Positions 23,804 through 32,937 of a DNA stretch of 64,000 nt are shown here, in pieces (position 1 is the first letter of the stretch; every line of letters starts with the position of its first letter). Both the position numbers and the translations under genes were made by a program. Source of the stretch: Adenophora triphylla var. japonica. Its lineage: Eukaryota > Streptophyta > Magnoliopsida > Asterales > Campanulaceae. The DNA lies in assembly GCA_022495995.1 (NCBI GenBank), contig JAFEMH010000077.1:496001-560000 (forward strand), read 5' to 3'. The notes under the pieces were generated by a model. That model did not search any database, was not told the origin of the DNA, and saw only the letters and a list, made by a program, of their open reading frames with translations.

Positions 23804-24582
23804 TGTTGAAAAAATATGTTGTGTGTGAAGAAAATTGTGTATTTTCCTTACATGAATCGTTTGTCATTGGACATAGATTATTGTGGGTTCATGTTCCACT
23901 TCATGTGAACATTGAAATGGTATATCTAGATGTCCAATTTGAGATTGAATGAGAAAGATATGATCGCTCAAAGTTGATTGGTTTATAGTGTAAATTTTAG
24001 AATTTAGCACCACTATTGATGTCCCATTATTGCTAGATTAATGAGGAATTAATAGGGATCATTACCTTGAGATTAGGGGTTACAAATTGTGAAATTAAAC
24101 CCAATGAATATAAGGTAATGACTTCCATATTAATACAAGGTTAATTGGAAAGTCATGACATGGTTGTTGAAGCTATAACTAGAGAAATCCACAACATATG
24201 AAAACAACTTTTTTCATCAATCTTTCTCTTCCCATTTGCAATTTGTTCATCTTCTTTCGTTGGCCTCCTAGAAAATTATTCATGGTGATTTTATCCAAGC
24301 ATAGTGAGATTCGCTGGAGATTCTAGTGTGCAAGAATAGTCTGGTCCGTCCGTTTTATTCTGGGAGGTGAACGTCCAAAACAACTTCAAGCACAACTCGG
24401 TGAGGGGGCGAATTTGTCTTAAGGAGAGTGTGTTAAACACGATTCGGACAACATCAAGAAGATTAACATACAAATTTTCTCCTACGGTTTTTTCTCTTTG
24501 TCTATGTTTTATTGCAATTTGTATCATTTAATATATTGTAATTTTTGTTTTTTTTTGTGCTTTTGTAAGATTTTGTCTAACA
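23804..24582 (+). repeat. copia 3' LTR
   Basis: 779 bases, TGTTGAAA...CTAACA, matching 10385-11164. The duplicated target tcgcc follows. The internal gaatttgtcttaag motif is conserved at about 24411-24424. Confidence 0.92.
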
Positions 24583-24690
24583 TCGCCTACGGTGGGGTAA
24601 GAGGGTCAAATGTATGCGGTCTTACCCTTGTATTAAAGCACAGAGAAACTGTTTTCAGATGATCCGCATCGAAAATTGCATGGACTGACT
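24583..24690 (-). mobile_element. SINE-like sequence, right half
   Basis: The sequence tacggtggggtaagagg, tgtatgcggtcttaccc and agagaaactgttttcagatg continues the SINE-like sequence broken at 10384. Its right edge is not clear, and 24690-24780 shows nothing further. Confidence 0.5.
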
Positions 24691-24780
24691 GCAGCTTCAT
24701 AAAAAAGAAGTGCAGACAGTTTAGCGAGCTATTTTGCTTTATTTTATCGTATTCCCAAGCCAAAATAGTGAGTCCTAGAC

Positions 24781-25133
24781 TGTAAGAGAACATTATCCCA
24801 CATCGGGAATAAACAAGACTTGTCTCTAACATATAAGGATCCTGGGCTACTCCCCTTAACACCAATTGGTTTTGGTGGAGCCCTCGAGCTTTATCATGGT
24901 ATCGAGCCGTCCATTACACGTGCAGGCCCAACGGCCCACGATGAACCCTCCGCGCCACCCACCATCCAATCCACGTTATAAGTCTTTGCCAAAGCCCGGC
25001 TACACGTGAGGGGGCGTGTAAGAGAACATTATCCCACATCGGGAATAAACAAGACTTGTCTCTAACATATAAGGATCCTGGGCTACTCCCCTTAACACCA
25101 ATTGGTTTTAAGGTGGAACCTCAGACTTTATCA
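24781..25133 (+). mobile_element. Complete TRIM retrotransposon (353 bp)
   Basis: Short LTRs at 24781-24896 and 25017-25133 begin tgtaagagaacattatccc and end tttatca; they differ at only a handful of positions. The primer site tggtatcgagcc (initiator Met-tRNA type, one base missing) follows the 5' LTR at once, and gtgagggggcg precedes the 3' LTR. The 5-base duplication tagac flanks it (24776-24780 and 25134-25138). It has no coding capacity and would need enzymes from another element. Confidence 0.93.
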
Positions 25134-25297
25134 TAGACAACATCGAAATTGATTGGATATACGCTACAGTACTAGAAAGTAGTAAAAATGCAAAAACTAC
25201 AAGAGAAACCTAAAACACGATCTTTGCATTAGATTAGAACCAATATGTTCAGACTTGTTCCAATCCTATTTACACGATCCAACAAATTTGAATCAAA

Positions 25298-27673
25298 TTA
25301 CAACGATGGAATTTGTTCACTCTTACTGACAAGCTGCAAAATCGTATTCGCTTTCCGTTGCCCTCGATTCGTTCCACTCTTCGAAACCTCAACTAAATGC
25401 TCGTACACACCATACTGCAACGCAGCTAGTAACAGATTGCGGTTGTTCGTGCATAACTCAAGAAGAACAGCTGCAGCACATTCCTTGTTCTTTGGCGTTC
25501 CATCTCTAATAAACCCGACAAGCGTTTCTATAAAAGAAAGTTGACCGAGTTCCTGCCTCCCATCAGGATGTGATGCAAGTAGTAGTAGTATCGATAGAGT
25601 TTCATCAACCATGTCTAGTTTTTTGTCCACGAGTATTTTGAGGAGAGGCGAAATTATCCCAGCTGCAATGGCTCGGGTTTTGTTTGAATGACTAAGTGTT
25701 AGGTTGAATAATGCTGTCACAGCGTCTTTTTTACCTCGGATTGTGCCTTCGTTTAGTAAGTTTACCAAAGGTGGGATTCCGTTTAAGGATCCGATCTTTG
25801 ATTTGTTCTCATCTAGCATTGACAAACTGAATAATGCGGCTGCTGAGTTTTCTTTAGCTCCAATTGTTCCATTTTCCAGTACTTCTATAATGGCTGGGAT
25901 CGGACCTTCTTTGGATATGAGTTTCTTGTTTGCCTCGTCGATTGATAGGTTCAAAAGAGCAGTCACTGCGTGTTCTTGGATTTTTGAGTCTGGATAAGAT
26001 AAGAGTTGAACAAGCGGAGGAATTCCTCCATTGTTGGCTATCAAGACTCTACTCTCGGGACTTTCCTTGGAAAGCAATCGAATCTTTTTGACAGCTTTTC
26101 TCTGCACGTCTAATTTACTCGAAGATAGGTTTTGAATCAATGTGAGCATTTTCTCGTCTTGTTCATTGCTAGGGTTCTTGGGACTCGGAGGTACTTCCTT
26201 TTTAGGAAGTTGATAGTTGTTCTTTTCGCACCACTGCAAAATAAGAGCTTTCAAGGCGAAATTGGATGCTAAAGATGTGTGAGATAAAAGTTGGCCTGAT
26301 TTAGGACAGGTCCGATGATCAGAATCCAGCCACTGCTGTATGCTTTCCCGCTCGTACGTTTGACCACTTGCGATAATAACGGGGTCCGTCATTATTTCCA
26401 GCGTGATCGGACAGAGGAATTCATAAGGGATTGCTATGGATTGACATTTCTCGAGAGTTTTAACTGGCATTACAGGATCATCAAGAACATTGGCTTGGTC
26501 AATACCTGCAAATCTCTTGAGCTTGCTCAAAAGATCTATGATTTGTTGTGTTCCTTCGGCATTGTGTCCTCGCCTTTCTTTAACGAGCTTTCTTATAGAT
26601 ATGGTCTCGTTTTTTAAGTCCTCCAGAGTACGTAAGGCCAACTTGTTCGCAAGCCTTTCAATACTGGCATCATCTGCATTACGGTCATTCTCGTTAGATA
26701 GTACAACCATCATATCCATCGCGAGTTCCATATCTTGTGTATCAATTCGTTTCTTTGCTCTTCTGAGTTGCACACGCATTAGCTCCATCTGAAATACAAA
26801 CAAATACAGTACACTTTAGAGTCGCAAAAAAAAAATAAAAAATCATGACTTTTGATAACGAAGAATGAGCAAAGAACACGGATCAAACATCCCTGTAAAA
26901 ACGTATATTGATCTAACAAAAATTAAACAAGAAAGCAAGAATCGGGTAGAAGAAAACCTACTTGTTCTTTGACTTCTTCTGAAATCCCGATCTCACAATA
27001 AGGCAAGCCATCCAAAGCTTGGCCAATTTTTTCATAAACAGAATGAAATCTAACCATGATGGCTTCGCTCTCTAACGCCTGCATTACATAATGCAATATT
27101 GAGAACCCAAAAAGAAAAGGAAAAAATGACAATTTTGAGCAAAATAGAGAGGAATGATATACGGCTCCTTATATTGCTCTATAGCGCCTACACAGTGGAA
27201 TGTCCGCTACAATGTTCCTATGATTTGTGCCTATGTAGCGGACATTCCAGTGTGAAGGAGGCATAGCGCCAGTCACCAGAGTGTGACGCTATGCCTCTCA
27301 TGTTGTTTGTTTCACAAGAATAGAGACTGACCAGATAAATTTTGCTCCCAACAGAACAAGTTTTCAACAATTTCTTAGCCGAGACAAAAGCTTTCTTCAA
27401 TTTACGCAAACAAATTGGAAACGACTCAGGAAGCGGTCTGCCAAGATCTTTAATCTCTTCCAACAATGGCAATATAAGTTTTAACCTTCTAACCAAATTA
27501 TGACTCTCTTGCCTCGGTGTTCTTCTATACTCTCCAAACGACTTTATCGATTCAATTATACCAATCATCTCTTCAATATCATCCCCATCGTCTCTCAGTT
27601 TAGGAAACATTCGAACGCTTTCTTCTTCCGTCATCTCCCCTTCCCCTCCGACGTGCTCTTGTGCGGTCACCAT
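25298..27673 (-). CDS. U-box/ARM-repeat E3 ubiquitin-protein ligase, PUB15-like
   Basis: Three exons on the minus strand, 27673-27332, 27078-26962 and 26788-25298, join in frame to 649 residues. Splice sites are gtcagt/gcag and gtaggt/tcag. Residues 1 to about 250 form the plant PUB N-terminal helical domain. The U-box (about 274-347) has the [20 protein letters not shown] start, [12 protein letters not shown] and CPKS. It recruits the E2 enzyme to place ubiquitin on substrates. Armadillo repeats (about 390-640) follow, with [13 protein letters not shown] and [11 protein letters not shown] motifs, and bind the substrate. The C-terminus GTNRGQRKA...LVSKSEQ and the [12 protein letters not shown] segment match what I remember of Arabidopsis PUB15 rather than PUB13/14. 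Length fits the family (about 660), and no break is seen. The first methionine is the first in-frame one and gives the family's usual length. Confidence 0.92.
27185..27298. repeat. Paired hairpins in PUB15-like intron 1
   Basis: The sequence acacagtggaatgtccgctac (27190-27210) pairs with gtagcggacattccagtgt (27235-27253). Right beside it, catagcg (27262) pairs with cgctatg (27288). This looks like a small foldback MITE. No clear target duplication was found. Confidence 0.6.
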
Positions 27674-28235
27674 TTTTGAAAAAGAAAATAAAATCGAAAA
27701 ATAAAGGAGATCGGCCAGGATGATTGATTAGGAGAGGAGGAGGAGAAAGAAAACCAAAATTGAAAATTTTCTTGTGACATTTCAGATTATGGGTGGTTTG
27801 TCTTCAAGCATTGACCATTGTTCCGATCTTTTTGGGTTAAAAAATTACATGGTTTTTGAAAGTTCGTTATTTCTATTTCTAGAGGTTGTCCTGAGATCTG
27901 GGGCGCCTGACATTTGACCATAAAACGGTTTTAAAAATGAGAGAATTTCTATAAGTTTTTAAAAAATATCATAATTCTCCGTAAGTTATTTCTCATATTG
28001 TATTATTTATATTGTATGATTCTGTAATATACTATATCACATAACAGAGTGTATAATACTATATGGATTGTGACAGCCGACGATCGATTTCCAGCGACCG
28101 ATGACCGGCTTCCGGCGATCGACAACCGGCTGTAGTGAGTGGCGGCCAACGGCGGTGGCGGTGGTAGCAGACGACAGTATTAATGATATTGTTTCATAAT
28201 TTTTAATTACTGCATATTGCATTCAATATAATATA
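27674..28235. other. PUB15-like upstream region
   Basis: This is the 5' flank of the minus-strand ligase gene. It has an A/G-rich likely 5' untranslated stretch (27680-27760) and then AT-rich sequence. A short GC-richer block with cgatcg/ccggc repeats lies at 28075-28170. I see no further gene. Confidence 0.4.
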
Positions 28236-28414
28236 TCTATAGTATAAATTAGAGTGGTGTGCTACAGTACTTGAATAGTGTCACGCGGCGAATTTTCCAT
28301 TTTGCCCTCATACATTTGTCCCTTTTCCATTTTACCCTTAAAAAAAAATTTAAATTTAAAAAAAAACATTAAAAAAAAAAAAAAACCCGTGTCCTTGGAC
28401 ACGGGCATTACTAG
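28236..28414 (+). mobile_element. Small non-autonomous Helitron
   Basis: It starts TCTATAGTATAAATTAGAG after an A. It ends with the hairpin cccgtgtcc-tt-ggacacggg, nine bases, then ctag before a T. This is the Helitron end structure (hairpin plus CTRR, inserted between A and T). It shares both ends with 31849-32005. Confidence 0.85.
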
Positions 28415-28835
28415 TTATTTCATAAGAACTAGTGGGACATTTAATTTAATTAGCAGCTTGAGCTTGAGGAAAAGTGATTTGTTATAAAAGTAACTTATGA
28501 AGCAAATTCCCTATAAAAATAGGTATTGTAAATATGAAAAATAAGATGAGGGGGAGAAAGTGGGATTCGGAGCAGATAATTGATGAAAATATAACAAGTG
28601 GGTTCATTAATAAAAAAAAGGTTTCACCAATAAGTCTCTGAAATACGGTGAAATTTATCAGTAAAAGCATTACATTTTATTTTTTACCTTATAATCCATG
28701 AGTTGAAATTAAAACCCCCAATAGAGTCTTTGTCCCTCTTTATTATAATTTTAAATGGTGAAACTGTCATTTCTCTCCTTATGCGCCCATTTCTCTTTCT
28801 CTATATGTACACATTAACGAATTCCTCTCCCTCTT

Positions 28836-29034
28836 TTTTTTTTTTTTCCTCTTATTTCATTTCAGAAGGGGATCAACACATTTCACCGCTCCCCCCTTGA
28901 TGCATTTCAAGGAGGCGCCTAGCTATGCTAGGGAGGGCAATGTCATTCCCTCTAACCACTGGTGGGGGAATCGAACCCATGACCTCCAGGTTGGAAGCCA
29001 TGAACTATAACCATCAGGCTAAGACCCCGCGTGC
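28836..29034 (-). mobile_element. tRNA-derived SINE
   Basis: On the minus strand the element opens with cggggtcttagcctgatgg (A-box-like, 29011-29021). A perfect B box, ggttcgattcc, follows (28967-28977). It ends in poly-A, seen as the T run from 28836. A 16-base duplication, aattcctctccctctt, flanks it exactly (28820-28835 and 29035-29050). RNA polymerase III would read it leftwards. It depends on LINE enzymes to move. Confidence 0.9.
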
Positions 29035-29050
29035 AATTCCTCTCCCTCTT

Positions 29051-29690
29051 CTCTCTATTAGGTGGAGATGGCCATTTTGGGCAGTGGCCCGAGGGCGGCC
29101 CGTTCAATCCGTGGCCCGTCTGTTTGGCCCGCGTCCGTTCAGCCTGTAGCCAGTTCAGCCCGCTTCGTATACGGGACGGGCCTGGACTGGGTATGTCCGT
29201 ACGGACAGGTCTTTGGCCCACGAATCAGAAGATCCATTGGGTCCGTAGCCCGTTTGGCCCGTCCGTTCAATTTTTTTTAATTTTTTTTTTGTAAATGTTT
29301 AAAATGACCTTAAATATATCCGTTAATAAATTCGTTTGAGTGATATTTTCATCAAATTTACACATAACAGCTCATTTATCATATTTTAATTTTTTGGGAC
29401 ATAATTACACCTCTCAACAGCCATATTTAGGGGTAAATTTTGGTCCAAAATGAATTTTTTGGGACATAATTACCCCTCTCAACAGCTCATTTATGCCGAT
29501 TTATGCGCCGCTTATAACATGAAATACAAGAAACATTAAGGGCCGAGGATATTAAGTGGAACTCAACATATAAAATGTTGAAGAGAGCTGTCGAATATAG
29601 AGTGATCCTCACGGAATACTTTTCTAGTCATCAAATGAACTATCAAATTAGTGAGTAAGATTGGTCGATAGCTATCGAGCTTTTAGATTT
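29051..29690. other. AT-rich spacer with GC-rich block
   Basis: 29060-29265 repeats ggcccg/cggccc phrases (gtggcccg, tggcccg). The phrase aattacccctctcaacagc recurs at 29403 and 29467. No gene was seen. It may be further decayed mobile DNA. Confidence 0.3.
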
Positions 29691-30450
29691 ACTTAAACCT
29701 TGGTGGAGGGCAACCAAGATTTTTTCGGAAAGTTATTATCCCACCTCCCATCTTCCTGCTCCCTTTGTTGGTTCAAGTGACTTCTTAAATCTACCTCGTT
29801 TCTTGTGTTGCCATTCCCATGTGCCTTATGACGAGGAGGGATATCTTGGGGGTTTTGCCAGGATCTACCAGAGATGCCAAGGTGAGGGGGATGTTGGCCA
29901 CGAGGAAGATTTTCTCTATTCCCCTGACTACCACGCCTATCAACCTGACTCTGCCCTCCAAGGGAATTTTCAGTCCTCGTAGGCCTCATGAATTCAGCCA
30001 GAGAATGTTCAGGATCTAACTGTAGCAATACATTTTACGTTTCATAAATGCGTTGCAAAATTTCCATCTGTTGATGCAATAAAGTTCTGCGATCAACCTG
30101 TGGGGGGAAGCCACAGTTCCTTTCTGGGCAGCATTACTCGTCGTCCGGCTACCGGAAGACCTTCCTCGATGCTGACGACGAGGAGGGTTCGTCTGCACTA
30201 TCTCAGTTATTGGATGTGCCCTAGAACACAAATTCATTCCTAGGGAGGACAGTCCATCAATCAGCGGTGATGGAGGAGGCAGTTCCCCAATTGACAAGAG
30301 GAAAAGCAGTCTTTGTGTTGCCATCAATCTATTCCCCAAGAACGTTATCATGTTCAGGAGTAACACTAGCTTTATGTCCGTCCTCCATTAGGATTAGGAG
30401 AGTCGAACGAGAATTTTTCAAGCTATTCAATGGGTGTTTCGAATCGTTTT
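29690..30450 (-). pseudogene. Gag-like remnant of a tRNA-Glu-type LTR element
   Basis: Minus-strand frames 30366-30016 and 30028-29693 lie just inside a primer site. They are rich in Arg, Gln and Pro (NPPRRQHRGRSSGSR, GISGRSW, HLNQQREQEDGRW). Position, composition and a shared QRE-like end suggest kinship with 8642-9436. The reading frame is broken and no pol is present. Confidence 0.45.
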
Positions 30451-31070
30451 CCGATAATGGAACCAAACTGATGATGCCAAAAACATTCGGATCAACCCAA
30501 ATTCATCGGCAGGTTGTATCATGGATGATTGGATATCTTGAAAAAGAAGAACAAACACGTAAACTAAGACGGGTCTTCAACGGCGAAGGCCCTACGGCGT
30601 GAGAATAAGTATTTGTGTTTAGAGAGAGAAATCAATTGATAAGAGTTTGGAGTCAAAAGAAGTATTATCAAAATAATGTGAATTATGTCTTGTATATATA
30701 GGCATAGCATTGTAGAGTCCTTGTTGAATAAGAAAACGCGTGATATAAGGTTATAATCCTAGGGGGATTACAACTATTCACATTTCTGCACGTGCGCCTT
30801 GGAGGAGATTTCCTCGTCGTACATGGCCTGATCAGCCCAAATCATGCCGAGGAAGAGAGTTGTGAAGGATAGTGAAGTTCATTTCCTTATTTTGTTGACA
30901 ACCGAGGAGGTGCTCCTCGTTTTCAAAGGAGGTCTTGCTCGGCCTATATATGATTAGGCTTTGTCGGCATAAAGTTTTGTTGGGCCTTGATCATTATTTG
31001 CTATACTATGTCTAGGTCGATATAGTGGGAAATGACGAGGAGGCACGACGAGCAAAGGTAGAAAAACACA
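30450..31070 (-). mobile_element. Primer site and LTR of tRNA-Glu-type element, second copy
   Basis: The minus strand of about 30450-30464 reads tggttccattatcgga, close to the primer site at 9477. The LTR follows to the right, with gtcttcaacggcgaaggccctacgg-type text matching the LTR near 9600 and a minus-strand TATA box, cctatatatacaag, at about 30693-30706. The outer end is probably just before the MITE at 31071. No second LTR was found, so this is a 5' fragment. Confidence 0.5.
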
Positions 31071-31424
31071 CTCCCTTTGTCGTATTTGAGACTTATATTG
31101 ATTATATTTTGGGCTCAATCCATTTGGTCTTATATGATTCACGTTCGTAACTCGGTTTATACCGTTCACACATATTAATATTGAATGTTTATTAAGGACG
31201 TTCAAAAATGAGTTGAGAATATAATACTTAAAACACTATTTATAAATCAAGTGGGTAACAATAAGTTAGTTAAATATTTATTTTGTTATTGATATAAGCA
31301 TTATGATTTATGAGAATAATCTTGTGTATAATTTATACCTTTGAGGAATAAGGTAGATGGAACTTACTTCGTAATGAAGAAAATAAAATAAAAAATATAA
31401 ATCTTAAACTGGGACGGAGATGGT
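31071..31424. mobile_element. Probable Stowaway-type MITE
   Basis: It starts ctccctttgtcgtatttgag and ends gggacggagatgg. The TIRs pair over about 12 bases with mismatches, and the left TA duplication is not clean. It abuts the LTR end. Confidence 0.55.
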
Positions 31425-31848
31425 AATAAGCATTTGTAGTTACTTTCCAATATGTTTTTTTTTCAAAAACTTGCCAATGTTATAAAGGACCATATTCCAC
31501 TTGTGTAGTATTTTTTTTACCATGATAAAAATGTCTTGAGATTATTTGCTTAATTTTTAACCTAGTTGCGGAGGTGCTGATGCGGCACTCTAAGGAATGT
31601 GGTTGAGTTTGACGCCTCGTCCCATTTTTTTGTTTTGTAGTTGGGATTGATTTGATAAGTGTGGATTACAATAAAATTAAAATTCATTATGTTTGTTAAG
31701 CACAAAAAGGGTGTCGAGATGGAAAAATCGGGAACATTTCCAGCATCTCACAGAAGCGAGCTGCGCACCAGAGATGTATACTGTTTTGTTTTTGGAAAGA
31801 AAAAGAAATTATTTTGCAACGTGGCACTACCTCATTAATCTCAAAGAA
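31425..31848. other. Spacer, no gene seen
   Basis: AT-rich intergenic sequence between MITE and Helitron. A 75-codon minus-strand frame at 31696-31923 has no recognisable motif and runs into the Helitron, so I do not call it. Confidence 0.4.
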
Positions 31849-32005
31849 TCTATAGTATAAATGAGGGGGTGGGATGAATAGTGCCAAAAAAAAATTTCCC
31901 ATTTTACCCTCACTAACCCTCACTAACTAAGTTGTCTCTTTCCCATTTTGTCATCACTTTTAATTAAAAAAATACCACGTGTCCTCGGACACGGGCTTTT
32001 ACTAG
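31849..32005 (+). mobile_element. Small non-autonomous Helitron (second copy)
   Basis: It starts TCTATAGTATAAATGAGG after an A. It ends with hairpin cgtgtcc-tc-ggacacg, then ggcttttactag before a T. It is in the same family as 28236-28414 and sits about 40 bases upstream of the first mitotic promoter motif of the cyclin gene. Confidence 0.85.
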
Positions 32006-32047
32006 TCTAGAAATAAATACAGCCTAAAAAATGAAGAAGAATTATAC

Positions 32048-32243
32048 AACCGTTCACAATTAAACTTTTAGTAAAACATACTCTAAATGCTTCAGAATTT
32101 TAATAAATACTTTTAATAATTATACCAAGAAACTTTTGAAAGCACATGGGTAAATATAACCGTTAAGGCCCAAGCCCAACAACAGAGAACAGCGTGTCTT
32201 TTCATCAAAGAACTGATCGACGGCTGAAATTTACTAGCCGTTG
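32048..32243 (+). promoter_or_regulatory. MSA-like (mitosis-specific activator) motifs of the cyclin promoter
   Basis: Three AACGG cores lie upstream of the cyclin gene, all on the minus strand: gaacggtt (32048-32055), cttaacggtta (32157-32167) and caacggcta (32235-32243). The second fits the plant MSA consensus with one mismatch. MSA elements are bound by three-repeat MYB factors and give G2/M expression of B-type cyclins, so they support the gene call. Confidence 0.65.
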
Positions 32244-32937
32244 TTTTTAAAAATACTGATGAAAGGGAAGTAAAGGGCAAGTGCGGACATATATCCGCTG
32301 TTTACGAATCCCTTTCGCCACAGTCCACTCTCCTCTCCCTTTTTGTTTGTTTCTCGAGAAAATTTAACCCAATTTCCCGTTACCCCCCTAATATCAATTT
32401 GTAGAGAGAGAAAGGAAGGATCTTGATATATAGAGAGAGAAAGAGAGAGAGGCTTTCAAGATCAATCGACTCCATTGATTGAGTATTTGATGGAGTTTTA
32501 TGTTTAAGTCTCTCTCTTTTTTTTAGGGGTTTTCATTTTCTTTGATCAAATTTGATATTTACCCAGGTAATTTTGATCTTGTTGCTGTTTTATTCCATTT
32601 TGTGTTTGATTTCGCGGTGTGGGTGATATTTTCTTGATCTTTCTGTTTGTTTTTACAATTTGGATTGAATTTATGAGAACTTTAAGTTCAATGATATCGT
32701 TTGTCCCATAAGAAAAAATAAAATCTTTTTCTGTATTTGCTTATTTGATGATCAGGGTTTCTGTTGTTGAATCGATTTTCTTGTTCTTTGTCTTTCTTTC
32801 ATTTCGAATTTAATGAATTTCTTTTGATAAGCAAATTCAATGCGATGGAGCAGAAAATCTGTAGATAGATATACGAGTTTTTGAGTGACAAATTCTTATG
32901 AGTAATCTTTAAGATGTTGTTTGCAGTCTTGTTAAAG

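Larger units (their letters stand above)
10385..24582 (+). mobile_element. Degraded Ty1/copia retrotransposon, with nested CACTA
   Basis: Two direct LTRs (10385-11164 and 23804-24582) both start TGTTG and end CTAACA. They are flanked by the 5-base duplication tcgcc (10380-10384 and 24583-24587). A purine-rich tract, gtgggagat, sits directly before the 3' LTR. Reverse transcriptase and RNase H remnants are on the plus strand at 21.9-23.2 kb, in the copia order. By eye the LTRs differ at roughly 50 of 780 positions, so the insertion is old. The element holds a CACTA transposon (11338-19224) and a Stowaway MITE (21211-21565). Without these it would be about 6 kb. Confidence 0.9.

Noticed and set aside
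25245..26792. Plus-strand frames antisense to the U-box gene
   Set aside because: Shadows of the coding exon on the minus strand.
28967..29029. Functional tRNA gene on the minus strand
   Set aside because: The A/B boxes are present but the sequence does not fold cleanly as a tRNA and is flanked by poly-A and a 16-base duplication, so it is a SINE.
28925..29294. Several frames across the SINE end and the following GC-rich block
   Set aside because: They cross the SINE border and depend on ggcccg repeats; no protein motif.
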